Shown here: piece after piece, positions 1-8,190 of the stretch
Layout of the letters: each line of letters starts with the position of its first letter
How positions within the stretch are numbered: position 1 is the first letter of the stretch
Assembly: GCA_964387645.1 (NCBI GenBank)
Contig: CAYLYM010000082.1
Span: forward strand, 1-17,645
Source of the DNA: CAYLYM01 sp964387645
GTDB lineage: Bacteria; Calditrichota; Calditrichia; RBG-13-44-9
Direction: 5' to 3'
DNA: 17,645 nt
Program-made: the position numbers and the translations under genes
The notes under the pieces: generated by a model
Told to the model about the DNA's origin: nothing
Seen by the model: only the letters and a program-made list of their open reading frames with translations
Database searches by the model: none

Positions 1-10
1 TTATTACCCC

Positions 11-48
11 CTTATCTTGTTTGTTTTCAACAAGATAAGACATTTTTT
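11..48 (+). terminator. Rho-independent terminator-like hairpin
   Basis: A perfect 11-bp stem (CTTATCTTGTT at 11-21 with AACAAGATAAG at 29-39) encloses a 7-nt loop and is followed by a T-run at 43-48. On the + strand this looks like the terminator of a gene ending before the window. The stem is AT-rich and the T-run starts 3 nt after it, so strength is uncertain. Confidence 0.55.
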
Positions 49-305
49 AATACCAAGCAAGTTCCCGATTAAATCAAAGGTTTCTATAAATGTATTGCTA
101 TGCAAATGATGGAAAAGTGTTATTGTTTTATTTAAAGAATAATCTGGAAAATGATCTAAAGAAAACGCCAAAGGGATTATCTTTCACTGGTGTTACCACT
201 GTGATAAAAGAACACTGAAACTTGTTGAAAAATTAGAAAAAAGTCTTGATAATTTTTCTAAGATTGCGGTTAAAGTTTGAAATGGATAATATGGAAAATA
301 AATTT
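49..305 (+). other. Intergenic region upstream of the polysaccharide cluster
   Basis: No convincing gene is present. One short frame (90-218, ATG start, 42 codons) and an overlapping frame that ends with a Cys-x-x-Cys-like stretch (CYHCDK, near 193-210) and stops at about 280 could be two halves of a frameshifted small gene, but neither is recognisable. A promoter for the downstream cluster is expected here. A weak candidate is TTGCGG at about 265 with TAATAT at about 288; the match is too poor to call. Confidence 0.3.
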
Positions 306-319
306 AAGGAGAAAAGTTA

Positions 320-1699
320 ATGGGAAAAAATTATAAAAGACGAAATTTCTTAAAGTGTACAGCCTTGGGTATTGGCGGATTAGGATTGGCCACAACATTT
401 TGCAATATTTCTAATAACAATAAAACAAATGACCTGAAATATTATCTTAATAAGCATTTCCCTCGGTATAAAAAATTTAATCCATTAGTTCCGGTGTGGT
501 GTGTTACGCCGGAACTTGATCGTTGTATACATCGCTTTCATCATTCGTCACCTTTTAGCCCATCCGGACGGTACCTGGGTTTGACACGACTATCGCGTGA
601 AGACCATCCACCGGAACCTGGTGAACCAGCTGAGATAGTTTTGGTCGACTTATATACAGGCGAGCAAAAAATTATCGCAGAAACCAAGGGCTGGGATACC
701 CAACTTGGGGCTCAGGTTCAATGGGGCGCAAACGATACTGAACTGTTTTTTAATGATGTCGACACTAGTACATGGATTCCATTCGGAGTTAAGATGAATC
801 CGTTCACCGGTGCTAAAAAGAAACTTGATGGTACGATATATCATGTTTCTCGTGATGGTAAATGGGCTGTAAGCACATGCCTTCGTCGAATTGGTAATAC
901 ACAAGCAGGTTATGGAGTTATTGTTCCAAAAGAATATATTCCTGTAAATAAAGGTGCCGTGGATGATGATGGAGTGTATGTTACCAATACCTCCACTGGT
1001 GAATGTCGATTGATCGCCTCTTACAAAAAAATTGTTCAAGAAGCAAAACCCAAAATCGATGTTAGTCGCTATGGCGATGGGGACTTTTATGGCTTTCATG
1101 TAAAATGGAATTCCCAGGGTGATCGTATTATGCTTGTCTTACGATACATGCCTGTTAACGATAAAAAGCGCAAACCTATGTTAATTACCATGACTTCCGA
1201 TGGCAATGATATTCGCGTTGCTATACCTGCCTCTGAATGGGCTGATAAAGGCGGCAATCATCCCAACTGGCATCCAGATGGTGAGCATATAATCATGAAT
1301 CTGAACATAGAAGGTAAAGGTTGGATGTTTGTTCAGGCGAGGTACGATGGAACGGGTTTAAGAAAAATAACCGAGATACCTGCTAATCATGGTCATCCCT
1401 CAATGCACCCCAGTGAAAAGTTTATTTTAACAGATGCATATCCAACTGAGCCAGTGGCTTTTGGTGACGGTACAGCTCCATTGTGGCTTGTAGATTTAGA
1501 AAAAAGAATTAAAAAGACGCTTGTCCGTATAGATGCTGTAACACGATTTTTCGACAAAAATCCTGATCGTGCAAAAGAAATGCGGGTAGATCTGCATCCA
1601 GCCTGGGATACCCGAACCTATACATATGTTGCTATCAATGGCGTTGATAATGGAACGCGAAGAGTTTATGTAGCAGATTTGTCAGCATTTGTCACATAG
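320..1699 (+). CDS. Tat-exported beta-propeller protein, candidate polysaccharide lyase
   Basis: This 459-aa protein begins with a twin-arginine signal (KRRNFLK, residues 6-12) followed by a Gly/Leu-rich hydrophobic stretch, so it should be exported folded. The rest has repeated beta-propeller (TolB/WD40-like) blade signatures such as SPSGRY (about 80-85), SRDGKW (177-182), HPDGEH (318-323) and HPSEKF (363-368). Clustered histidines (H71, H74, H75, H260, H314, H318, H357, H359, H363) recall the metal-binding or catalytic histidines of propeller lyases such as PL22 oligogalacturonate lyase and the PL24/PL25 ulvan lyases. Lyase activity is an inference from this and from the neighbouring PL6 lyase and sulfatases. 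It could instead be a non-catalytic sugar-binding propeller. The start has AAGGAG at 306-311, 8 nt upstream. It is the first gene of a co-directional five-gene cluster. Confidence 0.75.
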   Translation: MGKNYKRRNFLKCTALGIGGLGLATTFCNISNNNKTNDLKYYLNKHFPRYKKFNPLVPVWCVTPELDRCIHRFHHSSPFSPSGRYLGLTRLSREDHPPEPGEPAEIVLVDLYTGEQKIIAETKGWDTQLGAQVQWGANDTELFFNDVDTSTWIPFGVKMNPFTGAKKKLDGTIYHVSRDGKWAVSTCLRRIGNTQAGYGVIVPKEYIPVNKGAVDDDGVYVTNTSTGECRLIASYKKIVQEAKPKIDVSRYGDGDFYGFHVKWNSQGDRIMLVLRYMPVNDKKRKPMLITMTSDGNDIRVAIPASEWADKGGNHPNWHPDGEHIIMNLNIEGKGWMFVQARYDGTGLRKITEIPANHGHPSMHPSEKFILTDAYPTEPVAFGDGTAPLWLVDLEKRIKKTLVRIDAVTRFFDKNPDRAKEMRVDLHPAWDTRTYTYVAINGVDNGTRRVYVADLSAFVT

Positions 1700-1776
1700 T
1701 TTCTTAAATGAATTTGATATTATGATTTGTTGAAAAAAGTCAAATTTAGTTAATTTTGTTAGACTTAAGAAGATTT

Positions 1777-3498
1777 ATGAAGAAAGTATTATATTTACTA
1801 ATTATATTAATGAATTTTACATCCTTTGCAACAGAGTATTTCGTTTCAAATGCAATAGAAATTGCAGAAATAATGAATAATGCACAGCCAGGTGATACGT
1901 TGACAATGATTAATGGTATTTGGACTGATGAACAAATTGAATTTCACGGGAATGGTAATAAAGAAGATTCAATTGTACTTAGGGCAGAAGTACCTGGGGA
2001 GGTGATTCTCAACGGTAATTCCCACCTAAGTATTGGAGGCACATATCTTAAAGTGGATGGTTTATGCTTTTTAGGTGGTTATAATGTTAATGGCATCATT
2101 AAGTTTGAATCTGGCAGCCAACACTGTCGTGTCACAAACACAGAAATAGCTGAATTCAATCCTCCCAATGAATCAACTAGGTATCATTGGATAATAATGA
2201 AAGGTTCCCATCACCGCTTAGATCATTGTTTATTCAGAGGGAAAAACCATAGCGGAGTAATAGTTTTAGTATCATTATCTAGTGCTCCCTATGGATTCCA
2301 CCGAATCGATCACAATCATTTTGCTAATGTTTCAGAAGGGAATGGGAACGGATATGAAGTATTAAAAGTGTCATCCGGGCCTTACTCAAATCTTAATGGC
2401 AATATTATTGCTGAATATAATTATTTTTATCGCTGTGATGGAGAAATTGAGATTATTTCAAACAAGTGCAATAATAATATTTATCGTTACAATACGTTTG
2501 TTGAGTGCAAGGGAACACTTACACTAAGACAAGGGATGAATTGTATTGTGGAAGGAAATTATTTTTTTGGAAACGATAGAACTGATACTGGCGGTATCAG
2601 GATCATGGGTCGGGGACATAGGATTTTTAACAATTATTTTCAGGATTTGGGTGGTACGAGTAACCGGAGTGCTATTGTTCTTTATTCCGGAATGGACTAT
2701 ACAGATTATGTTCCAGGTGAAGGTGGTCATGTTCGTGCCGACAGTAACCTTATTGTCCACAATACTATAGTGAATTGTGCGGAAGGTATTTATTCCGGGT
2801 ATTTAGATCCCGATGATACTATCAGACTTGGGCCAAAAGACAATATCTATGCAAATAACATAATCACTATGGATGACAATGCGACCTGTTTTGTAATGGA
2901 TAAAATGTTTCCCGAAATAAATCAATTTTGGGAGGCAAATATACTATATGGAACAAATTTGGGCGATGTGCCTAAGTCCGGTTATATTGTTATAGATCCA
3001 AAATTAGTTTTCTTAAATGGTTGGTATCAGATTACAGAAACTAGTCCCGCCCTTGATGCGGGATCTGGTGAATACCCCTTCGTAATTGAAGATATAGACG
3101 GGGTAGTTCGGGACGAGTATAAGGATATTGGTGCCGATGAATTAGGTCACGGAAAACGATACCCTTTGACAGAAAATGATGTTGGTCCCGATTGGATAGA
3201 GACAACCATAATTCAAAATGATAAACATATTCTGTCAAATTATTATCTTTATCAAAATTATCCTAATCCTTTTAATTTGGAAACAAAAATATCATTTGTA
3301 TTGCAAAAAGCAGGACTTACAAAAATTTACATTTATAATATAATTGGAGATAAAATTGCAGAAATACAACTTGGAAATTTAAGTAAGGGATTTCACCAGA
3401 TTAAATTTAATTCTTCAAATTTAGCATCTGGGGTTTATTTTTATACCATTAAATCTGGTAATTTTTCATGTACAAAGAAGATGATTTTGGTACGTTAA
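1777..3498 (+). CDS. PL6 family polysaccharide lyase (chondroitinase B/alginate lyase type) with T9SS sorting domain
   Basis: This secreted parallel beta-helix lyase should cleave a uronic-acid polysaccharide (dermatan/chondroitin sulfate or alginate) by beta-elimination. From the ATG at 1777 it has 573 aa. A Sec signal (MKKVLYLLII...) is followed by the PL6 opening (RAEVPGEVILNG). The active-site pattern is intact: Asn191, Glu223 and Glu225 fit the Ca2+ ligands, Lys230 the base and Arg251 the acid. The spacings (N to E 32, E to K 7, K to R 21) match those I recall for characterised PL6 enzymes. The last ~85 residues form a T9SS type A sorting domain (NYPNPFN, then SGVYFYTIKSG and a basic end), so it is probably exported through T9SS. 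The 1777 ATG is preferred over the TTG at 1756 because it gives a normal signal peptide and has AAGAAG just upstream. Two sulfatases in the cluster favour a sulfated glycan as substrate. Confidence 0.88.
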   Translation: MKKVLYLLIILMNFTSFATEYFVSNAIEIAEIMNNAQPGDTLTMINGIWTDEQIEFHGNGNKEDSIVLRAEVPGEVILNGNSHLSIGGTYLKVDGLCFLGGYNVNGIIKFESGSQHCRVTNTEIAEFNPPNESTRYHWIIMKGSHHRLDHCLFRGKNHSGVIVLVSLSSAPYGFHRIDHNHFANVSEGNGNGYEVLKVSSGPYSNLNGNIIAEYNYFYRCDGEIEIISNKCNNNIYRYNTFVECKGTLTLRQGMNCIVEGNYFFGNDRTDTGGIRIMGRGHRIFNNYFQDLGGTSNRSAIVLYSGMDYTDYVPGEGGHVRADSNLIVHNTIVNCAEGIYSGYLDPDDTIRLGPKDNIYANNIITMDDNATCFVMDKMFPEINQFWEANILYGTNLGDVPKSGYIVIDPKLVFLNGWYQITETSPALDAGSGEYPFVIEDIDGVVRDEYKDIGADELGHGKRYPLTENDVGPDWIETTIIQNDKHILSNYYLYQNYPNPFNLETKISFVLQKAGLTKIYIYNIIGDKIAEIQLGNLSKGFHQIKFNSSNLASGVYFYTIKSGNFSCTKKMILVR

Positions 3499-3561
3499 AT
3501 ATATATTCCAAAGTAAGCATTTGAGATTTTAAAAATTTAACAGTTATGAGGGGTGGTTAAA

Positions 3562-4938
3562 ATGAAAAATAAACAAAAAACAGATATTAGCGTTATGATG
3601 AAAAATATAAAGCGAAGAGAATTTATTAAGAGTTCATCCTTATTTTTAACTGCCATGAGTATATCATCCATATCGGCAAAAAATATTTTAGGTGCAAATG
3701 AACGAGTACAAATAGCATTGATTGGATGTGGCGGAAGAGGTCGTTATGTGGCAAGGGGATTAATTGAGCAAGGGGCTGAACTGATATATTTATGCGACCT
3801 CCATGAGGAACGGTTGGATAAGGCAGAGGTATTTTTAAGTGAAGTACAAAAAAGAAAGCCCATACGAACTAAAGATATGAATACAGTTTTTGAATCAAAA
3901 GATGTAGATGCTATAATCGTTGCGACTCCAGATCATTGGCACGCTCTTGCTAGTGTTATGGCTATAAAGGCGGGGAAAGATGTTTATGTGGAAAAACCTC
4001 ACTCATATAGCATCTGGGAGAGTCAAAAAATGATAGAAGCTGCTGAAAAGTATAATCGGATTATCCAAGTTGGAACACAGAACCGCAGCGCACCTTACAT
4101 TTATGAGGCATTAGAGTATGTAAATAGTGGAAAGTTGGGGAAAATTGGACTGGTCAAAGTTTATAATTTAAAACCGGGGAATGAATTTAGACTTGGTAAA
4201 CCTGCCCCCATACCGAAAGGTTTCAACTGGGATAAATGGCTTGGACCGGCACCTTTCAGACCTTATCATCAAAATATTTTTAAACATGGTTGGCATCAAT
4301 TTTGGGATTACAGTGGGGGTGATATGGCAAACGATGGAATCCATCAGTTGGATTTAGCCTTAATGTTAATGGGAGATCCTGGATTACCTTCCAGAGTAAT
4401 GTGTATGGCAGATCGTAAAGTATTTCGTGATGATCGTGAAGTACCTGATGTTCAAATAGCTTCTTTTGATTTTAATGATTTTATTATGACTTTTGAATTA
4501 ACAAACTATCCTCGATATATGCAAAAAACTACAGCTACAATTCGTAGAAATGACATTCTGCCATATTGGACTCAAAACGCTACACGCATTGAACTATATG
4601 GTTCAGATTTGATGATGATTGTTGGAAGACATGGAGGCGGTTGGCAAGTTACCACTTCTGGAGGAAAAGTTGTTGATCAAATGTATGGTCGTCCACCAGA
4701 TGAACATCATTATAAAAATTTTCTTGAAAGTATTAAAAATCGTAAAAAGCCAAATGCTTACATTTCTATTGCACATTATGCATGTACTATGGTGCATATG
4801 GCAAATATTGCTCATCGCATTGGCAATCAAAGCCTAAAATTTGATGTCAAAAAACAACGGTTTATACAAAATGAGGAAGCAAACAAACTAATTACACGAA
4901 AATATCGAGAGGGATACGAATTACCAGACAAAATTTAA
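3562..4938 (+). CDS. Tat-exported Gfo/Idh/MocA family oxidoreductase
   Basis: This NAD(P)-dependent sugar oxidoreductase-like protein has 458 aa from the chosen start. It carries a twin-arginine signal (KRREFIK, about residues 17-23), so it acts outside the cytoplasm. The Rossmann fold follows with the dinucleotide-binding loop GCGGRGRY (about 56-63), the family motif ATPDHWH (121-127) and the EKPH motif with the catalytic-type Lys (about 144-147). The C-terminal alpha/beta domain contains GGDMANDGIHQLD. Exported members of this family usually carry their own tightly bound NAD(P) and often sit in sugar-degradation clusters; the substrate here is unknown. The start at 3562 is chosen because GAGGGG (3548-3553) lies 8 nt upstream; the GTG at 3553 overlaps that site. 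It lies 63 bp after the PL6 lyase and 65 bp before a sulfatase, so co-transcription is likely. Confidence 0.9.
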   Translation: MKNKQKTDISVMMKNIKRREFIKSSSLFLTAMSISSISAKNILGANERVQIALIGCGGRGRYVARGLIEQGAELIYLCDLHEERLDKAEVFLSEVQKRKPIRTKDMNTVFESKDVDAIIVATPDHWHALASVMAIKAGKDVYVEKPHSYSIWESQKMIEAAEKYNRIIQVGTQNRSAPYIYEALEYVNSGKLGKIGLVKVYNLKPGNEFRLGKPAPIPKGFNWDKWLGPAPFRPYHQNIFKHGWHQFWDYSGGDMANDGIHQLDLALMLMGDPGLPSRVMCMADRKVFRDDREVPDVQIASFDFNDFIMTFELTNYPRYMQKTTATIRRNDILPYWTQNATRIELYGSDLMMIVGRHGGGWQVTTSGGKVVDQMYGRPPDEHHYKNFLESIKNRKKPNAYISIAHYACTMVHMANIAHRIGNQSLKFDVKKQRFIQNEEANKLITRKYREGYELPDKI

Positions 4939-5003
4939 TCTAAATGTATTGAAAAACGTTAGAAATGTAGAAATAGTTATTATGAAATAGGAGAAACAAT
5001 TCT

Positions 5004-6725
5004 ATGAACCTGTCAAGGCGGAATTTTATTAAGAAGTCTTCTTTATTATTTGCTATGGTAAGCACAATGCCCTGGATTGCATGTGATACAAAATATACTA
5101 AGCAGAATATTTTATTTATTGTAATTGACGATCTTAATGATTGGATTGGATGCCTTAATGGACACTCCCAATCAATAACACCTAATATAGATCGTCTCGC
5201 AAAACAAGGTATTTTATTCACGAATGCTCATTGCCCCGCACCAGTGTGTGGGCCATCAAGAGCCACTATTTTTACCGGAAGACAACCTTGGAATACTAGT
5301 ATTTTTACCAATAGCGATAAAGATGCATTAAGAAAGATTGGGAGAGAATTTCCAACTCTAATGCAGAGTTTGAAAAAGATAGGATACAATACATTTGGAG
5401 CAGGCAAGTTATTGCATGGAAATATTGATATGTATCCTAAAGAAGAACTTTTCACCGAGTACGGCCCTCGATATAATAAATGGCAACCATTCAATAATGA
5501 AGAGATCAAGTATACAGATGAAGAATTTAGTTCTGCTACTGACAAGTCATTATTATTTCATAAGGTCGATCGACTTAATGTAAAATTACCGCTAAACAAA
5601 ATGCCTCGTGAGCGAAATATCGGAAGTAGAAACATTGATTCATTTGATTGGGGTGCTTTGCCTGTAAGTGACAGCGAAATGAGTGATTATAACTCTGCAG
5701 AATGGGCAATTCAGATGATAAAACAAAAACATGATAATCCTTTTTTCCTTGGAGTTGGATTTTATCGTCCGCATATACCATTATATGTACCACAAAAATA
5801 TTACAATTTGTTTAATTCAAATAAAGTAGAATTACCTAAGGTACTTGAAAATGACTTAGATGATCTTCCACTTGTTGCTAGAGATATCGCTTTAAAAGAA
5901 TATACCGCCGGTACTCACAAAAATGTTATAAAACATAATCAATGGCAGGAAGCTGTTACCTGCTATCTGGCTTGTGTGGCTTTCGTCGATGCTCAGATTG
6001 GCAGAATTTTGGATGCTCTGGAAAAAAGTCAATATCGCGATAATACGATTATTGTACTATGGAGTGATAATGGATGGCATTTAGGAGAAAAAAAACATTG
6101 GGGAAAATTTACTGGTTGGGAAGAGTCAACCCACGTACCACTAATTATTGTTCCTGCAAAGAATAGTAGCAAAGACTATGCGATTGGGCATAAATGTGAT
6201 AAACCTGTTAGCCTTCTTGATCTATATCCAACTATTCTAGACTTACTTCATTTGCCTAAAGAAAGTTATTTAGATGGGAAAAGCCTAGTTCCGCTTCTTA
6301 AAAATCCTCAGGCTAACTTTGCAAACCATGTAATAACTACTTTTGGAAGAGGTAATCATACTATTTGTACAGAAAAATGGCGGTATGTCCATTACTATGA
6401 TGGTTCTGAGGAATTATATGATATAAAAAGAGATCCTAATGAATTTTATAATTTAGCATACAATCCTAAGTATAATAAAATTAAACAAGAATTAAAAAGT
6501 AAACTACCGAAATATGATGATGTTGATTACTTTGTTAGTATGAAGTACTGGAAAGCAGTTATTTATAAAAATCGAAATAAAACAGAATTGTTTAATTTTA
6601 AAGACAATAAAGCTGTTCCCGAGGAAAACAATGTTGCAGCTAAATATCCAGAAATAATAGACACAATGCTTCAATATATCCATGAAAATGGTATAAAAGA
6701 AAAATATGTATCCATTCCAGATTAA
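5004..6725 (+). CDS. Tat-exported type I sulfatase, iduronate-2-sulfatase-like
   Basis: This arylsulfatase-fold enzyme removes sulfate esters from sugars and has 573 aa. It starts with SRRNFIKK (twin-arginine) and a hydrophobic stretch ending WIAC at Cys27, which could be a lipobox, so it may be a Tat lipoprotein. The N-terminal metal-ligand pair is at Asp42-Asp43 (IDDLNDW). The formylglycine site is Cys82 in CGPSR, followed by ATIFTG, a full match to the CxPSR sulfatase signature. The second metal/active-site block is WSDNGWHLGEKKHWGK, which resembles iduronate-2-sulfatases. AGGAG (4989-4993) lies 10 nt before the ATG. Activation needs a formylglycine-generating enzyme or anSME, not encoded here. 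With the PL6 lyase, a role in desulfating a uronic-acid glycan such as dermatan or chondroitin sulfate is inferred. Confidence 0.9.
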   Translation: MNLSRRNFIKKSSLLFAMVSTMPWIACDTKYTKQNILFIVIDDLNDWIGCLNGHSQSITPNIDRLAKQGILFTNAHCPAPVCGPSRATIFTGRQPWNTSIFTNSDKDALRKIGREFPTLMQSLKKIGYNTFGAGKLLHGNIDMYPKEELFTEYGPRYNKWQPFNNEEIKYTDEEFSSATDKSLLFHKVDRLNVKLPLNKMPRERNIGSRNIDSFDWGALPVSDSEMSDYNSAEWAIQMIKQKHDNPFFLGVGFYRPHIPLYVPQKYYNLFNSNKVELPKVLENDLDDLPLVARDIALKEYTAGTHKNVIKHNQWQEAVTCYLACVAFVDAQIGRILDALEKSQYRDNTIIVLWSDNGWHLGEKKHWGKFTGWEESTHVPLIIVPAKNSSKDYAIGHKCDKPVSLLDLYPTILDLLHLPKESYLDGKSLVPLLKNPQANFANHVITTFGRGNHTICTEKWRYVHYYDGSEELYDIKRDPNEFYNLAYNPKYNKIKQELKSKLPKYDDVDYFVSMKYWKAVIYKNRNKTELFNFKDNKAVPEENNVAAKYPEIIDTMLQYIHENGIKEKYVSIPD

Positions 6726-6784
6726 TTTTAAAAGAAATTATTGTTAAAAAAGCCGGTATATAGTGCAATGTTTAGGAGTTAACA

Positions 6785-8092
6785 ATGCAAAATATAAATC
6801 GACGTAAATTTTTTGAGATATCCATAACTAGTAGTGCAATGCTAACATTTTATGGATTAAATCTTAAGAATAAACCTAAGAAACGACCAAATTTTTTAAT
6901 TTATATCGCAGATGATCAATATAAATCCAGTATTGGTTGTTATGGTGCTAATCCCAGCCACACACCGAATATTGATATGCTAGCAAAACAGGGTATCCGA
7001 TTTACTCGGTGTTTTACACAATCTTCCATTTGTACACCTAATCGGGGCACATTACTAACCGGTATGTATCCATTGAAACATGGTGCTCATGCTAATCATT
7101 CTGGATTTTACGATGGTGTAAAATCGTTGCCCAATTACATGAAAGAAATTGGTTATCGTGCTTGCATTGTGGGCAAAGATGGCATCCAAAAACCGAGTGA
7201 TTTATATAAATGGGAATTTCGTATTGAAAAATCAGATGAACACGTTCCAGGAGCCAATGAACCCAAACATGACAGGCATAGAAAAACCAGGTTTAATGAA
7301 GTCGAAAAGTTTCTTAGAGCGAAAAGTTCACGACCATTTTGTATATTCCATGCCGCCTCACTTCCACATAGCCCAACATTAAACATGATTTCTAACGGTC
7401 TGCAAGGCTATGATGCATCAAACTGGTATATGGATTATGAACTAGGCAAATATTTGGAATTGCTTAAAAAATATGATTTGGAAGAAAATACAATAGTAAT
7501 ATATACTAACGATAATGAAGCGCAGAAACCACGTACAAAATATACATTATATGATTCAGGTCTTAACGTGCCCTTGATTGTTCGTTGGCCAGGACACATA
7601 AAGCCTGGAACAACAAGCAATGCTATGGTAGGATTCATTGATATTTTACCAACCCTGATGGAGATATGTGGTGTCGAAATTCCTTTGAGTATAGACGGTA
7701 AAAGCATGCTTGATATTTGGGAAGGGAAAACAGATCATCATCATGATGAGCTTTATTTTAGCTACACAGGAGTCGCTGTGGGAGGATCTAAACGACAGGA
7801 AACTCCTTATCCTATTCGTGCAGTCAGAACTCATAACTATAAATATATTCGCTACCTTAACAGTAAAATCCCTCATCCTAAATTAGGCAAGATATTTCCT
7901 TCTGAGGAATTATTTGATTTAAGGAACGATCCACAAGAACAAAAAAATCTTGCAAATTTGCCCGAATTTGAGACAATTAAAAATGAATTGAGCAAAAAAA
8001 TAGATATCTGGATGAAAAAAATCGGGGATAAGGGCATTGAAAGTGAATTAGCAGTACTTAAGAAATATCCACCGAAAAAAAAACAAATATAA
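6785..8092 (+). CDS. Tat-exported type I sulfatase with variant CTPNR motif
   Basis: This second sulfatase-family hydrolase has 435 aa and belongs to a different subfamily from its upstream neighbour. It has a twin-arginine signal (NRRKFFEI) and the metal pair ADDQ (about 42-45). The nucleophile site is Cys83 in CTPNRGTLLTG, which keeps the CxPxR core needed for conversion to formylglycine but has Asn where Ser is usual. The later metal block reads TNDNEAQ, so Asp-Asn is kept but the usual Gly of DNG is Glu. PHSP and the downstream Lys in TKYTLYDSG are present. Overall it resembles sulfamidase-like (SGSH, S1_8 type) sulfatases, so it might act on N- or O-sulfated sugars; this is inference. 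AGGAG at 6774-6778 is 6 nt from the ATG. It is the last gene of the cluster and lies convergent to lpxB. Confidence 0.87.
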   Translation: MQNINRRKFFEISITSSAMLTFYGLNLKNKPKKRPNFLIYIADDQYKSSIGCYGANPSHTPNIDMLAKQGIRFTRCFTQSSICTPNRGTLLTGMYPLKHGAHANHSGFYDGVKSLPNYMKEIGYRACIVGKDGIQKPSDLYKWEFRIEKSDEHVPGANEPKHDRHRKTRFNEVEKFLRAKSSRPFCIFHAASLPHSPTLNMISNGLQGYDASNWYMDYELGKYLELLKKYDLEENTIVIYTNDNEAQKPRTKYTLYDSGLNVPLIVRWPGHIKPGTTSNAMVGFIDILPTLMEICGVEIPLSIDGKSMLDIWEGKTDHHHDELYFSYTGVAVGGSKRQETPYPIRAVRTHNYKYIRYLNSKIPHPKLGKIFPSEELFDLRNDPQEQKNLANLPEFETIKNELSKKIDIWMKKIGDKGIESELAVLKKYPPKKKQI

Positions 8093-8190
8093 AGATTAGC
8101 ATTGAAAGTAAACAGACTGCACCGAAATATAATTACAACCATTAGAACATTAGTTTGACGATAAACTTAAATTTTTTGATTTCAAAATTT
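8093..8190. other. Spacer between convergent genes with weak terminator-like repeat
   Basis: This 98-bp gap separates the 3' ends of the second sulfatase (+) and lpxB (-). The only structure is an AT-only inverted repeat near 8169-8190 (AAATTTT with AAAATTT) that could act as a weak bidirectional terminator. No other feature is visible. Confidence 0.35.

Noticed and set aside
90..218. 42-codon ATG frame near the window start
   Set aside because: It has no ribosome-binding site or family resemblance; noted only as possible remnant in the intergenic entry.
650..1099. 149-codon minus-strand open frame inside the beta-propeller gene
   Set aside because: It is antisense to a clear coding gene, has no recognisable protein features and no ribosome-binding site.
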